Positions 1 through 8,525 of a stretch of DNA of 64,000 nt are shown piece by piece (the stretch's first letter is position 1; each line of letters starts with the position of its first letter). This DNA comes from an uncultured Bacteriovoracaceae bacterium (GTDB lineage Bacteria; Bdellovibrionota; Bacteriovoracia; Bacteriovoracales; Bacteriovoracaceae). Below the pieces are notes generated by a model that searched no databases, was not told the DNA's origin, and worked only from the letters and a program-made list of their open reading frames with translations. Where the stretch lies: positions 62,001 to 126,000 of the forward strand of contig CATLOT010000003.1 of NCBI GenBank assembly GCA_950054155.1, in the 5' to 3' direction. A program made the position numbers and the translations under genes.

Positions 1-1265
1 AGGGATTTCATCACGAGAGGATTATGCGCTAAACAAGAAAGACTATCTTTATAGTACTTTGCCCTAAAGAACCTCTTCCATGATTGAGTCGTTCTGTTCA
101 TAACACACTCAAGTGATTCACACTCCGGCGCTTCTTGCTTAAAGATTGGAAGCCAAGACTTTACTTTCTCCACAACGCCCTTGGCATCATCTGCTTTTGG
201 TGGTGGCGCTAAGTTTTGAAAAGGAGCATACTCCTTGTAACTTTGTCTTAGAAAGTCTCCAAGCTTAAGTTCAAAGCCTTCTTTCTGAGCTAAGTTTAAG
301 GCATCCTTCATTTTAGCGCGGTTTAATTTCTCTTCTTTAAAGAGCCATACAAGAAAATCGTTTGAACGAAAGTTTGGTTCGAGATCCCCAAAGGTCTTAA
401 GAAGGAGTAGTGCTTCTGAGCGTAATTCATCAGCACTTGTCTCAAAGGTTAAGGTTTTATCTGCTAATTCATTATATTGCTTCAGGGCTGACTCTTTGCC
501 GGAGAACTCAAGATTGGTTTTCTCTGCCTTACTCATTGCTCTGTAAGCTTTTCTAAATTCCTCTTTCTTTCTTCTATAAAGCGATTCAAATTTCTGATCT
601 CTAAAATCATCAAACTCAATATTCTTTTGGGCCCACCATCCAAAGGCCTGAAGTTCTTCACGGTCTGAATAACTAAGATCCTCAGTAAAGTCTTTGTAAG
701 CAATATATCTTCTAAATTCGATATTCTTCTTTTCGTACTGACTAACTGACTCTTCACCTCTACTTATAAGAGGTCGCATCATTTCAAGACGTTCTTGGTG
801 ATTATTAGAGACAACTGGTCTTCTCACTTGAGAATAGAGAGTGATAAATTCTTCAGAAACTTCTTTAAATTCTCCTCTCAAACGAGAAAAGTCAGAATGA
901 CCATCAGCGACTTTTTCGCTATAGCGAGTGTAGATTGCTCTTAAGCGCAACCAACTTGAGTCGAGTTCTTCTGAGCCAAGTTGAGAAACGTCTTCTTGTA
1001 AACGGTCCACCATGCTTCTTAGCGCTTCCTGTCCATCGTCGTTTCCAAACTTATCAGCAACCTCAGATACCTCTTTCTTAAGCTGACGCGTGACCTTTGT
1101 ATTTTTAAAAAGATTATCAAGAATACTAAAGCAGCCCTTTTGAGAGCTTTGGGCAGGAGTACGATTTGCAGCAACTTCGACTTCACTAACCATAGGCCGA
1201 TGAGCACAGCTAAAAGAGAAGATCAAAAGAAGGCATAAGAGTGTGATTTGATTGACAGTTTTCAT
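1..1265 (-). CDS. Lipoprotein of unknown function, C-terminus outside window
   Basis: The minus strand is open without a stop from an ATG at 1265 to the left edge, giving at least 421 codons. The N-terminus is a lipoprotein signal: charged start, hydrophobic core, then SFSC with the acylated Cys at residue 20. The remainder is hydrophilic, rich in Glu, Lys and Arg and probably largely helical, with a late pair of cysteines (SLSC, then a Cys-Leu-Ala-His stretch) near the window edge. I do not recognise the family. It is transcribed away from the DUF481-like gene at 1371. A sequence resembling a sigma-28 promoter lies just upstream. It should be a periplasm-facing membrane-anchored protein; its true length cannot be seen here. 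Confidence 0.8.
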   Translation of the reverse strand, partial: MKTVNQITLLCLLLIFSFSCAHRPMVSEVEVAANRTPAQSSQKGCFSILDNLFKNTKVTRQLKKEVSEVADKFGNDDGQEALRSMVDRLQEDVSQLGSEELDSSWLRLRAIYTRYSEKVADGHSDFSRLRGEFKEVSEEFITLYSQVRRPVVSNNHQERLEMMRPLISRGEESVSQYEKKNIEFRRYIAYKDFTEDLSYSDREELQAFGWWAQKNIEFDDFRDQKFESLYRRKKEEFRKAYRAMSKAEKTNLEFSGKESALKQYNELADKTLTFETSADELRSEALLLLKTFGDLEPNFRSNDFLVWLFKEEKLNRAKMKDALNLAQKEGFELKLGDFLRQSYKEYAPFQNLAPPPKADDAKGVVEKVKSWLPIFKQEAPECESLECVMNRTTQSWKRFFRAKYYKDSLSCLAHNPLVMKS

Positions 1266-1272
1266 AACAGAC

Positions 1273-1299
1273 TTATCGGAAACCTTTATTTTCTATTGA
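1273..1299 (-). promoter_or_regulatory. Candidate sigma-28-like promoter
   Basis: On the minus strand TCAA is followed after 15 bases by TCCGATAA, seven bases before the ATG of the lipoprotein at 1265. The sigma-28 consensus is TAAA, 15 bases, GCCGATAA, so this matches 3 of 4 and 7 of 8 positions. The very short leader that would result is unusual. Related motifs occur upstream of the genes starting at 51159, 51238 and 54491. Confidence 0.3.
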
Positions 1300-1370
1300 G
1301 TTTTTTTGTCTGTTAGAGTTACGTAAAATCAGGACTTTACGAAACATACGACCTTTGTCATCCTAAGTTT

Positions 1371-2108
1371 ATGAAATACCTGACACTACTCTATTTTTTA
1401 TTGAATTTTAATGCCCACGCCTTTCTCAATATTGAGTCCCTTCGCCAATCCAATGGGGAAAAGGAGGGCTTGCGAGGAAGTATCGGTCTTCGCCTATTGG
1501 ACCAATCAGGCAATGTAGATAAGTCTTTGATTGGACTCAATACTTTAAATCTTTTAAAGGCCAAAAAGCATCAGTTTATCTTCCTTGCAAAATACCGCTA
1601 TGGCGAGAGCTTTGGTGATGAAGACACTCGAGAAGGTCACCTCCACCTGAGGTACACCTATGACGTTCTCAAGAGTCTCAAGTGGGAGCTCTTTCAACAA
1701 AGTGAGTTTAATAAGTTTCAAGATCTTAATTCCCGCTTTCTTCTTGGAACCGGCGTAAGGATGAGACTACTCAACCAAGATCACCACAAAATTAACTTTG
1801 GCATTGGTGCATTCTTTGAAAGTGAAGAAATCGAAAACTCCATGGATCAGGAAAACCCTCGCCTCAATAATTACTTAAGTTATCTCTATCAAGCAGAGAA
1901 CTTTGAATTTTCATCGACTCTCTACTATCAGCCTAATACTGAAAGGTTTTCCGATTACCGCTTCAGAGCGGCAATTGGGATCGAAACAAAAATTGTTAAG
2001 ACGCTGACTCAATCCCTTGAATACAGCTACAATCGCGATACAGCTCCTCCCGTGGGTATTCAAAGAGATGATCGAATCCTGACTGCAGGGCTCAACTACA
2101 AATACTAA
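1371..2108 (+). CDS. Outer-membrane beta-barrel protein, DUF481-like
   Basis: This 245-residue protein has a signal peptide ending near Ala16-His-Ala and then alternating strands rich in aromatic and charged residues, closing with LTAGLNYKY, a typical outer-membrane barrel end. The pattern of an N-terminal comparison strand, repeated amphipathic strands and a mid-protein acidic stretch is that of the DUF481 family (putative salt-induced outer membrane protein YdiY). Function in that family is poorly known. It is followed after 44 bases by a lipoprotein gene, so the two may be cotranscribed. The DUF481 assignment is by pattern only; that it is an exported barrel is more certain. Confidence 0.7.
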   Translation: MKYLTLLYFLLNFNAHAFLNIESLRQSNGEKEGLRGSIGLRLLDQSGNVDKSLIGLNTLNLLKAKKHQFIFLAKYRYGESFGDEDTREGHLHLRYTYDVLKSLKWELFQQSEFNKFQDLNSRFLLGTGVRMRLLNQDHHKINFGIGAFFESEEIENSMDQENPRLNNYLSYLYQAENFEFSSTLYYQPNTERFSDYRFRAAIGIETKIVKTLTQSLEYSYNRDTAPPVGIQRDDRILTAGLNYKY

Positions 2109-2152
2109 ACTACCCCCTAGCTGCAAAGAAGGCCCCTTGATAGAATAAGAGG

Positions 2153-3112
2153 ATGAGAAACACTCTCCTCTTCTCTCTATTACTTCTTCTTCTCTCCTGC
2201 GGTTCAGACAGTGAGAAAGTCTCGAATGCTATTGATGATGCTAACTTTCTTTTAACAGACCGTAATTGCCTAGGTGCACGTGCCGTTCTTGATGAAGTGG
2301 GCTATCAAAGCACTAATGCTCGCTACTTGAAGGCCTATGCTTCAACTTATGCCTGTGAGGCCAATTACTCAACAATCACTTTCTTTACTGATGACCTCAC
2401 TAATCTTGATGCTTCATCAGGAGGCTTCTTTGGTAGCTTAGCAGCTTTTAGCACCTCCTCTCTCATGACTTCGGCAACCGACCCTGATTTCACGAAACTC
2501 AAACAGGCTATTGATACTCTTCTCTATCCTGGAGGAATAACAGTTTCCTCGACAGCAAACCGGAATGCGATATTGGGCCAGAGTGAAACGAATAACCTCA
2601 ACGTCCAGGCCCTTTATATGATTCTGGTAAACTTTGGTCGGTGGCTTCGCTACTATGGAAACGCCGACGCGACAGGCTTAAAGGGCGCAGGAAGTAATCC
2701 CGAAGGTAATAATTGTTTATTCACCTACGATACGGGTGGCCCCAATTTCGCACTCGTCACCGATGCTCTCAATGATGGAGCAGCGGAAACTGGAAGCTGC
2801 AATAGCGCCAATACTCCCTATGAAGGAACTACAGACATCTCCACAGCTGACCCTGCGACTAATAAAGCACGCCTCTGCCAGGGAATTGTTCTCTTTAACA
2901 ACCTCATCGATATCATAGTGAATGTGACCTTTACCACCACCGACACTGATGAGCTCAATGATCTTGCGACGAACTTCAATACTCTTTGTGAGGACGCTAC
3001 GGTATTCGGAGATGCCCTTTGTGACCTCAGAGACCAAAGTAGCTGTGAGGCCATTGCCATCGAGGACCTTGAAGTTTTTTCAGCCTGGCTTTTTGAAAGA
3101 AATTTTAAATAG
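2153..3112 (+). CDS. Lipoprotein of unknown function
   Basis: A 319-residue protein begins with a poly-Leu signal and a lipobox LLSC (Cys16). The mature part starts with a helical stretch resembling a TPR-like half repeat (residues about 30-70, with Cys at RNCLGA and ACEANY) and then a Ser/Thr/Asn-rich region with several paired cysteines (NNCLF, GSCNS, RLCQG, TLCED, ALCDL, SSCEA), which suggests disulphides in the periplasm. No enzymatic motif is visible. It follows the DUF481-like gene closely and in the same direction. I recognise the style from exported proteins of predatory Bdellovibrio-like bacteria but no named family. Confidence 0.75.
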   Translation: MRNTLLFSLLLLLLSCGSDSEKVSNAIDDANFLLTDRNCLGARAVLDEVGYQSTNARYLKAYASTYACEANYSTITFFTDDLTNLDASSGGFFGSLAAFSTSSLMTSATDPDFTKLKQAIDTLLYPGGITVSSTANRNAILGQSETNNLNVQALYMILVNFGRWLRYYGNADATGLKGAGSNPEGNNCLFTYDTGGPNFALVTDALNDGAAETGSCNSANTPYEGTTDISTADPATNKARLCQGIVLFNNLIDIIVNVTFTTTDTDELNDLATNFNTLCEDATVFGDALCDLRDQSSCEAIAIEDLEVFSAWLFERNFK

Positions 3113-3218
3113 TGCTAACCCCTAAAATTCACAAAGATTTCCTTTGTAAATTATCCCCTCCCCCCTAGTCACTCCGTCATTCCTTAGCTAATTTGGCACC
3201 AAAAAGGAGACTCTCATC

Positions 3219-3614
3219 ATGAAAATGGCCATTGCTTTACTCGCCCTCATTTCCCTCAATACATTCGCTGCTTGCGAAGATCAAAGCATCTCTTTTCAAG
3301 TCAATATAAGCGAGCAAACCTTTGACAATAGCTATGACAATGACCAGGTAGCGTTTAGTGAAACTGATAATATTCAGGTCATCAATAAAACGAATAAGAG
3401 AGAAATTATTTTTACTGATGCTCTCATTGAAAATGATGGAGCTGGAAACTTCTTTGTTGTTGGAAAGAATGAAGCTGGCGAGTCAATTGAAATCTACCAC
3501 GATCATGAGACCTGGCACTATGGTCTTACCTCCTCTTTTATTAGCTTGAGAGAAGATGAATTCAACCTTTCTCAGATCAAAGACTGTGATTTTGAGAAGC
3601 TCTTTAATTTATAG
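3219..3614 (+). CDS. Small secreted protein of unknown function
   Basis: This 131-residue protein has a signal peptide cleaved after LNTFA, leaving a mature domain beginning with ACEDQ. The mature part is acidic and beta-rich, with only two Cys (near residues 19 and 124) that could form a disulphide joining the ends. An AAAAAGGAGA ribosome-binding site lies about eight bases before the ATG. It overlaps the end of the convergent asparagine-synthetase-like gene by six bases. No family recognised. Confidence 0.7.
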   Translation: MKMAIALLALISLNTFAACEDQSISFQVNISEQTFDNSYDNDQVAFSETDNIQVINKTNKREIIFTDALIENDGAGNFFVVGKNEAGESIEIYHDHETWHYGLTSSFISLREDEFNLSQIKDCDFEKLFNL

Positions 3615-4982
3615 AAATTTTCTCTCTCGTATAAAGAAATTTATCCACCGATTAACTTTGAGAGCACGAGAAATAAAAACCTTCTCTTGCTCTTTAAGGT
3701 TTTCATAGTCAAAAAATCCCACCTCTCTAATGAGATCACGCTCTTCCTCTAAAAGGGCATCTAAATTTTTCTTCTTTGCGACTTCCTTTTGATTAGTCCC
3801 CTTTTCCATGAAGGGAAAATCATGATGATGAAGAGCGATCGGGCTCATAAAGGGCGTCTCTATAAAGTCAGGAAAGTTTTTACGATAGACCTCTGCATAA
3901 GACCAATAGTATTGGACGTGTTCAGCTCTGAGTTGGCCCAATAGGCTAATAAGCCGCTGATCCCAAAAGGGTGCGCACTTTCTCGCACTAAAGCGAGTAG
4001 GCATCGTCCAATGATTGAAAACTCCTCCAGCATAGATATCCGAAAAGAAAGAGCGAAACATAAGGGAAATAAGAAAAGAGAAATTATCTTGAAAACTCTC
4101 TTTCCAAAGTTCCTTACAAAATTCCATGGCGCCAAAGACATCTCCACCAAGGATCTCCCCTCCATGATTGCCGCTGAGCTTAAGAATTTCCGCAGGATCA
4201 CTTCTTAAGAACACACGATCATCAGTAATTTCTTGAGGGATATGTTCACGAACAATATGGTTAAGGCCATATTTCTTGGCCAACTCCTTTGCCACAATAA
4301 CATCCTTATCTTCCTCTTCACTAAGATAAGGGGAACGGTCTGTGTAGAAATCAAAGGACTTTCTTTCCCTCTCATCTAACAGAGCAAGAAGAAGTCTTGT
4401 ATCCGCACCACCAGTCAGATTCGCCGCCTGAATACTATATTTCTTAATCCATCTTTGCTGGGAATCTTTAAGAAGATTAACTATTTCACGATAGATATCT
4501 CCATTAAAAGAATAAGGTGTAGCCTCTCTAAAGGTAGAGACCATCTCCCCCTCTCTTAAGCTCAGAATTTCACAGGCTGAAAAGTTACGAACGCCCGCTA
4601 TAAAAGTTTCAAGACTAACACCTGTTTTCAGATAGGTTTGAATAGCCTCTTTATTGAGCAAGACTTCTCTTTTTAAAAGAGCAAGAAGTGGTTCTATTTC
4701 ACTTGAAAAGATGAACTTCTCTTTGTCCTTAAAAAGAAAGAGGGGTCTTAGTCCGTAGTCATCATTTTCAATTTCAAGAGCTGAAGGAGAAAAACGAATA
4801 CGTTGGTACTGGCACTTCTCTATCCCCAAAATAATTTCGCCATCTACTGCTGGACAGGTTGAAAAGATAGCCCCCTTTTGAATTTCATAATGGTGAAAGC
4901 TTCTCTTTCCCTGTAAGGAGAAAACTTCTTGGACCTCCTCCCGATCATAATCACAATTAATTATCCCAAGAATAAAATCCAT
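3609..4982 (-). CDS. Asparagine-synthetase-like ATP-dependent amide ligase
   Basis: This 457-residue protein has the two-domain plan of class B asparagine synthetases. The N-terminal Ntn-type domain (about 1-110) lacks the catalytic Cys2 (it begins MDFIL), so it should not hydrolyse glutamine; the GLRPLF and FIFSSEIEPLL strands of the family are still present. The synthetase domain starts near 165 and has a PP-loop LTGGADTRLL (190-195), a variant of SGGxDS, so ATP/adenylate chemistry is likely. Such homologues amidate sugars, peptides or antibiotic precursors rather than making asparagine. It starts three bases after the glycosyltransferase-like gene, whose end carries its AAAGGA ribosome-binding site, so the two are translated together. 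Substrate unknown. Confidence 0.75.
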   Translation of the reverse strand: MDFILGIINCDYDREEVQEVFSLQGKRSFHHYEIQKGAIFSTCPAVDGEIILGIEKCQYQRIRFSPSALEIENDDYGLRPLFLFKDKEKFIFSSEIEPLLALLKREVLLNKEAIQTYLKTGVSLETFIAGVRNFSACEILSLREGEMVSTFREATPYSFNGDIYREIVNLLKDSQQRWIKKYSIQAANLTGGADTRLLLALLDERERKSFDFYTDRSPYLSEEEDKDVIVAKELAKKYGLNHIVREHIPQEITDDRVFLRSDPAEILKLSGNHGGEILGGDVFGAMEFCKELWKESFQDNFSFLISLMFRSFFSDIYAGGVFNHWTMPTRFSARKCAPFWDQRLISLLGQLRAEHVQYYWSYAEVYRKNFPDFIETPFMSPIALHHHDFPFMEKGTNQKEVAKKKNLDALLEEERDLIREVGFFDYENLKEQEKVFISRALKVNRWINFFIRERKFL

Positions 4983-4985
4983 CTT

Positions 4986-6599
4986 TTAGTCCTTTAATTT
5001 TTCTTCAAGCTTAATGATCTCCTTCTTTTCATAGGCTTGAGAAATAAAAATAGGATCATCCTCTCCCCCCTTCATAACCTTAAGTTCTTTTAAAAGCTCT
5101 CTACAGTCCTTTTTATACCTTTCACTGACCATAAGGGCCTTTATCAGCTGATAATAAACTGAACGGTATTTTCTCTTTCGCATAGTTTTCACCATTTCCT
5201 CAGGCACTTCTCTTTCAAGAAAAGCATAGGCATGAATCGTATATTTAAGAATCAAAAGAATATAATGCTCATCAAGAATGGCATGAATTGTTTCTTTATG
5301 GTGATTATATTCGTCAATCAAACGTTGATAATTTCTTTGCTTATCTAAACTCTCAAAAATAAAGTAAAGATAGCGCTTCGGATTCACTCGTGCACACTTT
5401 TTAAGAATTTTTAAATCCCGTTCACTCTTTTTAACGAGTTCTTCCTCAACGGATGCATGGTGGAGAAGAGTTATCCCACTAAGCCTATTAAGGTCATTTC
5501 GATGTTCCTCTTTATACCAGAATGTTTCATGGATGGGTCCATCCCAATGGCCTTCTCTATTATAGAAGATTCTAGGAATGGGTGTTTTTGCCCCATGCCA
5601 TTCATGGCGTATAACCTCAAACCGTTCTCCCTTTGAAGAACTAAAAAGGATTTCATCCTTTAATTTCTCTACGTCAAATTCAATAATTTCTTCATCAAAA
5701 TCAACATGAATAAAGAGAGTGCGCTCGTTAAGTCCGAAGGCCTTCAGAGCCCTTTTCTGACATTCATTTCTAAAAGAGGAGAAATTTCGACGCCAAAAGT
5801 ATTTTCGTGACACTTTTAGATTTTCTTCTCTCCTAGCTTTTAATAACTTCCAACTCCCATCGCGACTTCCCGTATCTAAGACATAACATTTCTTAAAGTA
5901 GGAAAAGTTTTTAGAAAAGGCGTTAACCCACTTCTTGTCATTTCCTAAGATGGCAAGAAGAACGAAATCATAGAGACTTTTAAAGCTTTTCTTAATCTCA
6001 AGCTCGAGATGACGAGGAGAAAAAGAGTCAAATTTAGCCTCGCATAAGAAGTGCTCCACTTGCTTGAATACCTCTTTTGCTTCCTCATGAGCAAGCCACC
6101 TGGCGAGGAGTTCTTGATTGGTCTTAAAGTTTTCCCTACGCAGGTGTAGTTTTAAAAGTTCTTTAAAAATAGTCCTATAGCGAGAGTATTCACTCCATTC
6201 AAATTCGTGGTAACTTAAACATTCCACTCTCGGAGAGAGGTTAAGTTGAGTACTTATATCAAGAGAGTGAGGATTTATTTTTGCCCAATTTGTCTCTTTA
6301 GAGAGAACTTTTATTCCACCATGGCCATAGCGTAATCCTAAAAAATTATCCGCCATAAAGATACAAGGGCTAGTAACGCTATTTTCAATATTTCTAAGCT
6401 CAGGGTAGACCTTGTTGTCTCCATCAATCAAAATGAAAAGATCTGTTTCACTCATCTTGCATGCTTTTTTAAAGCCATTAATTAAGCTTTCTTCATTCCT
6501 CAACCATTTAATCTCTCGCTCAAAAATACGACAAGCTATTTCATAATTTGTTTCTGCATTCCACTCATTGGAGGATAAAAATATGACATCCATTTTCAT
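4986..6599 (-). CDS. Two-domain glycosyltransferase-like protein with helical C-terminus
   Basis: The 537-residue protein has a C-terminal family-2-like glycosyltransferase core: LDTGSRDGSW (241-250), NFSSFRNEC (272-280) and the metal-binding-like VDFDEE (299-304), followed by an HHASVEEE stretch and TPR-like helices. This order is that of the SunS-type GT2 group. The N-terminal 150 residues look like a second, diverged nucleotide-sugar fold with FILIDGDN (55-62) and YGHGGIKV (91-98). A GGAGA site eight bases upstream supports the ATG at 6599. The gene overlaps the end of the small upstream gene by 35 bases and is followed by the ligase gene after three bases. It probably glycosylates a polymer, lipid or protein; the acceptor is unknown. 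Confidence 0.65.
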   Translation of the reverse strand: MKMDVIFLSSNEWNAETNYEIACRIFEREIKWLRNEESLINGFKKACKMSETDLFILIDGDNKVYPELRNIENSVTSPCIFMADNFLGLRYGHGGIKVLSKETNWAKINPHSLDISTQLNLSPRVECLSYHEFEWSEYSRYRTIFKELLKLHLRRENFKTNQELLARWLAHEEAKEVFKQVEHFLCEAKFDSFSPRHLELEIKKSFKSLYDFVLLAILGNDKKWVNAFSKNFSYFKKCYVLDTGSRDGSWKLLKARREENLKVSRKYFWRRNFSSFRNECQKRALKAFGLNERTLFIHVDFDEEIIEFDVEKLKDEILFSSSKGERFEVIRHEWHGAKTPIPRIFYNREGHWDGPIHETFWYKEEHRNDLNRLSGITLLHHASVEEELVKKSERDLKILKKCARVNPKRYLYFIFESLDKQRNYQRLIDEYNHHKETIHAILDEHYILLILKYTIHAYAFLEREVPEEMVKTMRKRKYRSVYYQLIKALMVSERYKKDCRELLKELKVMKGGEDDPIFISQAYEKKEIIKLEEKLKD

Positions 6600-6849
6600 G
6601 AAGCCATTCTCCTTGAGGATATTGGTTCGTTAGAATATTTTCTAACTGAGGAAGGTCTTGATTGATAAAGAAGGTAATTCCCACTTCGTCATGCTGACGA
6701 ATATAGGAAAACTGCAGATCATAGGTTCGACGAAGAAAGTCAAATAACTCTCCCACCTTATCTCTTTGCGCACCATTTAAGCGAATAATAAGGGTACACT
6801 CTTCAGACTGCTCTTTCAAGCTCTCTAAAATATGAATTCTGCTGTTCAT
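6565..6849 (-). CDS. Small protein of unknown function, first gene of ligase operon
   Basis: The frame is open from 6879, but the ATG at 6849 (MNSRIHILESL, 94 residues) is preferred because a TATAAT at 6892-6897 would place the transcript start only a few bases before 6879, and AGAGAG precedes 6849. The protein is cytoplasmic, with an alternating strand-helix pattern that could be a small ferredoxin-like or ACT-like alpha/beta fold, ending in GCHIFILQ. No catalytic motif or family recognised. Its end overlaps the glycosyltransferase-like gene, implying translational coupling and a role as partner or accessory protein of that pathway. Confidence 0.6.
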   Translation of the reverse strand: MNSRIHILESLKEQSEECTLIIRLNGAQRDKVGELFDFLRRTYDLQFSYIRQHDEVGITFFINQDLPQLENILTNQYPQGEWLHENGCHIFILQ

Positions 6850-6891
6850 GCTCTCTATTTTAGGGCAAGACAACCCCATTAGGAAATGTTT

Positions 6892-6897
6892 ATTATA
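6892..6897 (-). promoter_or_regulatory. Minus-10 element of shared divergent promoter region
   Basis: TATAAT on the minus strand lies 43 bases before the preferred ATG of the small protein. The plus strand of the same bases reads TATTATAG six bases before the ATG of the lipid kinase at 6903, so the kinase mRNA may have almost no leader. The two promoters would overlap and compete. No good minus-35 is visible for the minus-strand promoter. Confidence 0.4.
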
Positions 6898-6902
6898 GTG
6901 AT

Positions 6903-7742
6903 ATGAAAGAACTCATTCTTTGTGCGAGCGAATCTCAAAAAGACAACTACAGCAATTTCGTTGAAGAGCTCCAAATGAAGTACGCCCTAAAAGGAATGGA
7001 CGAACTTTCCGACCAATCAACGATAATCCTTCTCGGAGGGGATGGCTCTCTCAACTACCTCGTTAATCATCTTAATAATAAAAACAATCTGAATATTCTC
7101 TACCTCCCAACAGGAACAGCGAATGACTTTGCAAAGAGCTTGAACCGCAAAGATTTTGTTCCAACAGTGAAGCTAATTGAAGAAGTTATTAAGAATTGCC
7201 CCAAAATTGAAATTCCCCTTATGAAGTGTAACGATAAATACTTCATAAATGTGGCAACAGGTGGTGCACCCGCTCTAGTTACTAGTGATGGAGAGAACCT
7301 ACTTAAAAAGCTAACGGGAAAATTTGAGTATCACCTCAAAGGTCTCGAGCAAGTACTTTCTCCAGAGGTTTTTGAAGTTGATATCTCCCATAATGATAAA
7401 AATATTTTAAAGGCACAAAACCTCTATGGGTTGGCCATCGCTCAAGGGCTCTATGCCGGTGGCGGAGCTAAGGTTACTCCCCACACAACTCCTCTCTTTA
7501 AAGATCACTTCTCCTTCACCGCAGTCAAGGCTGATCACATGACTCAAGCACTGTCCGATTTAATTGAAATCCAAAAAAATAATCAGCAAGATATCAGTGA
7601 AAACACTCTATCATTCACCACGAAAAGAATAACGTTAAAGGGCAACAAGAAAATCCCCTTTAAACTTGATGGAGAGCCATACTCACAAAAAGAATTTACG
7701 TTTGAGAAATCCTCTATTAAGCTAAACTTCTATCATTTTTAG
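6903..7742 (+). CDS. Lipid kinase, diacylglycerol kinase catalytic family
   Basis: The 279-residue protein carries the two hallmark motifs of the DAGK catalytic domain (YegS/DgkB/sphingosine kinase fold): GGDGS (45-49) for nucleotide binding and GTANDFAKSL (71-80), which is characteristic of this family. A later GLYAGGGAKVTP motif matches the substrate-domain loop, and KLDGEP near the end matches the usual DGE signature. It should phosphorylate diacylglycerol or a related lipid at the inner membrane. No Shine-Dalgarno site is obvious. The gene is followed without a gap by a PAP2 phosphatase, which would catalyse the opposite type of reaction, so the pair probably sets the level of a phospholipid intermediate. 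The exact substrate cannot be told. Confidence 0.85.
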   Translation: MKELILCASESQKDNYSNFVEELQMKYALKGMDELSDQSTIILLGGDGSLNYLVNHLNNKNNLNILYLPTGTANDFAKSLNRKDFVPTVKLIEEVIKNCPKIEIPLMKCNDKYFINVATGGAPALVTSDGENLLKKLTGKFEYHLKGLEQVLSPEVFEVDISHNDKNILKAQNLYGLAIAQGLYAGGGAKVTPHTTPLFKDHFSFTAVKADHMTQALSDLIEIQKNNQQDISENTLSFTTKRITLKGNKKIPFKLDGEPYSQKEFTFEKSSIKLNFYHF

Positions 7743-8525
7743 GTGCATCAATTGTTTAAAAAATTTTTTTTCATTTTTATAACAAGCTGTTTTTCCACCA
7801 CTTCACTTTGGGCAAATTATCAAAGGGAGTCGAAATGGGCGGTATCACCTGAGCCTCTACGCTATGCCTCTGCCTTCTTTGGTGTTGAAATTTTAGCTTA
7901 CCTAATTCTTAAACCAGATTATATAGATCAGGGAAAAAAGTCTTCTGACTTTGATTACAATCCTCAAACTATATCGACTCCTCAATGGGCTTATGAAGTT
8001 GGTAATCATGGACCAACTTTGTTGACTCTGGGCCAATACCTCTACTTTTATTTTGATGATGATGACGACAACTTTGAAAAAGCTTATATCCTTACAGAAT
8101 CTTTGCTTATCTCTCAGGGTAGTATCTTTACCTTAAAATATACTTTTAATTCTAAAAGACCTGACCAGACAAACCATCTCTCGTTCCCAAGTGGACATAC
8201 AGGTCATGCCTTCTCTATCGCAACTTTTATGGCAATGGATATTTACCATGGTGAAACCTTTCACAAGAACTGGCTCGCCGCAGCTCTCCCCTTGGCCTAT
8301 GCAACCTTCATAGGCTTCACACGAATAGATGCTGAAAAACACCGAGCAGTCGACGTAGGTATAGGTGCAGCAATTGGAACACTGACAAGCTACCTCCTCT
8401 ATAAGTACCACTTTGACAGTAATGGGAATTACAAATTTAATAATCAATCCACGAGTTCAATGATTATTCCCAACATGGACCCGATAAATGACAGCTATAG
8501 TCTTTCATGGAGGTATACCTTTTGA
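7743..8525 (+). CDS. Periplasmic or membrane PAP2-family phosphatase
   Basis: All three motifs of the PAP2/acid phosphatase superfamily are present: K132-x6-RP (139-140), FPSGH (148-152) and R194-x5-H200-x3-D204. The N-terminus is a signal peptide or anchor ending near SLWAN, so the active site faces the periplasm. The longest frame begins at a GTG abutting the stop of the lipid kinase; a TTG at 7752 preceded by AGGTG is an equally good start. Likely substrates are phosphatidic acid, phosphatidylglycerol phosphate or undecaprenyl pyrophosphate. It is placed between a lipid kinase and an outer-membrane protein in one operon. Confidence 0.85.
   Translation: MHQLFKKFFFIFITSCFSTTSLWANYQRESKWAVSPEPLRYASAFFGVEILAYLILKPDYIDQGKKSSDFDYNPQTISTPQWAYEVGNHGPTLLTLGQYLYFYFDDDDDNFEKAYILTESLLISQGSIFTLKYTFNSKRPDQTNHLSFPSGHTGHAFSIATFMAMDIYHGETFHKNWLAAALPLAYATFIGFTRIDAEKHRAVDVGIGAAIGTLTSYLLYKYHFDSNGNYKFNNQSTSSMIIPNMDPINDSYSLSWRYTF

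Noticed and set aside
3131-3147. Terminator after the lipoprotein at 3112
   Set aside because: ACAAAG and CTTTGT form only a six-base AT-rich stem and there is no run of T.
3609-4982. Lasso-peptide cyclase interpretation of the ligase-like gene
   Set aside because: Cyclases are homologous, but no precursor peptide, leader-binding protein or transglutaminase-like protease is nearby.
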